Assembly (NCBI RefSeq): GCF_009649815.1
Contig: NZ_WJIC01000021.1
Location: 1 to 64,000 of the forward strand
Direction: 5' to 3'
Length of the DNA stretch: 64,000 nt
Source of the DNA: Nocardia sp. SYP-A9097
Lineage (GTDB): Bacteria; Actinomycetota; Actinomycetes; Mycobacteriales; Mycobacteriaceae
Shown: piece by piece, positions 63,526 through 64,000 of the stretch
How the letters are laid out: each line of letters opens with the position of its first letter
How positions within the stretch are numbered: the first letter of the stretch is position 1
Translations under genes and position numbers: made by a program
Notes under the pieces: model-generated
The model's input: the letters and a program-made list of their open reading frames with translations, nothing else
What the model was told of the DNA's origin: nothing
Database searches by the model: none

Positions 63526-64000
63526 GTGGCCGATAGGCTGCGCGCGGACTACCGCGTCGCCACCATCGAGCACATCACCGGCGAGGGCGACCTGTCGCTC
63601 ACCGTGTTCGCGCCGAATCTGGCGGAGTTGTCGTCCTATGTGCTGACCTCGCTGGGCTCCATCCGTGGAGTGTGTGATTGCCAGACCCACGTGCTGACAG
63701 CGGTCTATACCGAGGGCAGCCGTTGGCGGCTGCGTGCCCTGAACGCTTCGCAGCGCGACCGCATCCTCGCCTCGCGGCCGCCGGCCCAGCCGAAAGCCGG
63801 CGGCCCGCTCGGTGCTGTCGACCAAAGACTTTATGCCGCAATGGAACTCGATACCCGCGCCGGTTTCGTTGAACTGGCCGAGGCGGCCGGGGTTAGTATC
63901 TCGACCGTGCGCCGGCGGGTGAACGTCATGCTCGCCGGTGGGCGCATCGTGACTCGCTGCGAGGTCGCGCAGCCGGTGTCGGGGTGGCCGATCAGCGCGT
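63511..64000 (+). pseudogene. Lrp/AsnC-type regulator, 5'-truncated and cut by the window edge
   Basis: The frame from about 63511 or 63526 to the window end reads a RAM domain (EHITGEGDLSLTVFAPNLAEL; TEGSRWRLRAL) and then a second helix-turn-helix (FVELAEAAGVSISTVRRRVNVM). Full-length relatives have an HTH and the start of the first RAM domain before this; these are missing. ATG 63511 overlaps the M20 remnant. Whether a shortened protein is made is unclear, and the 3' end lies outside the window. Confidence 0.7.

Overview
The window is high-GC DNA with dense, often overlapping genes and frequent GTG/TTG starts. Its gene content (deazaflavin-type nitroreductase, FtsK/EccC-like ATPase with a WXG100-like gene, XRE regulators with long helical tails, class E/F sortase lipoprotein, PadR, tandem-domain Lrp proteins, fused DppC-DppD) points to a mycelial actinomycete, most likely Nocardia or a close relative. 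The genus is inferred from protein character only. I see no rRNA, tRNA, CRISPR array or insertion sequence.

Region 1 (0.2-9.5 kb): a LuxR regulator divergent from a nitroreductase across a 38-bp palindrome; a Walker-A-degenerate STAND/TPR protein; a CDP-glycerol glycerophosphotransferase-like gene broken by a 7-bp tandem repeat, apparently a phase-variable locus caught OFF; a small membrane protein; a thioredoxin-fold protein; and a beta-propeller lipoprotein. Region 2 (7.9-14.8 kb): a five-gene minus-strand operon running TerD-FtsK/EccC fusion, coiled-coil/ParB-like protein, small helical protein, WXG100-like protein, TerD protein.

Region 3 (14.9-30.7 kb): thirteen plus-strand genes, many overlapping by 1-8 nt: membrane protein, XRE regulator, TIR protein, two-TM protein, GrpE, lidless Hsp70, FN3 protein, zinc-ribbon GTPase, GAP1-like protein, membrane GTPase, one-TM peptide, second lidless Hsp70, vWA protein. 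The TIR tail and the next protein's N-terminus share a short N/G/Q-rich motif resembling amyloid signalling motifs. Converging on this block is a 1672-aa trypsin-STAND-beta-propeller protein (30.8-35.8 kb). I read regions 2-3 and the CHAT/TPR operon at 43-50 kb as one island of threshold/suicide-type conflict systems, of the kind reported from multicellular bacteria; the Hsp70/GrpE/FN3/two-GTPase/GAP1/vWA assembly is the best candidate for an under-described system.

Region 4 (36-51.7 kb): small cysteine-rich protein, lone LuxR-type HTH, tandem TetR with a probable ATT start, FrsA-like hydrolase, SnoaL-like protein, a PaaK-like/E1-like pair, the CHAT/TPR operon, and a secreted Gly-rich repeat protein overlapping a sortase gene.

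Region 5 (51.7-64 kb): a peptide-type ABC transporter, TauD-like dioxygenase, sulfatase and PadR regulator (probable sulfur-ester scavenging) lie between two scars where Lrp, MFS, amidase and M20 genes are truncated. The TauD, PadR and MFS genes also carry frameshifts, so this end is either decaying or contains sequencing errors. Two operator-like elements sharing 14 of 16 bases lie upstream of the transporter and of the TauD gene.
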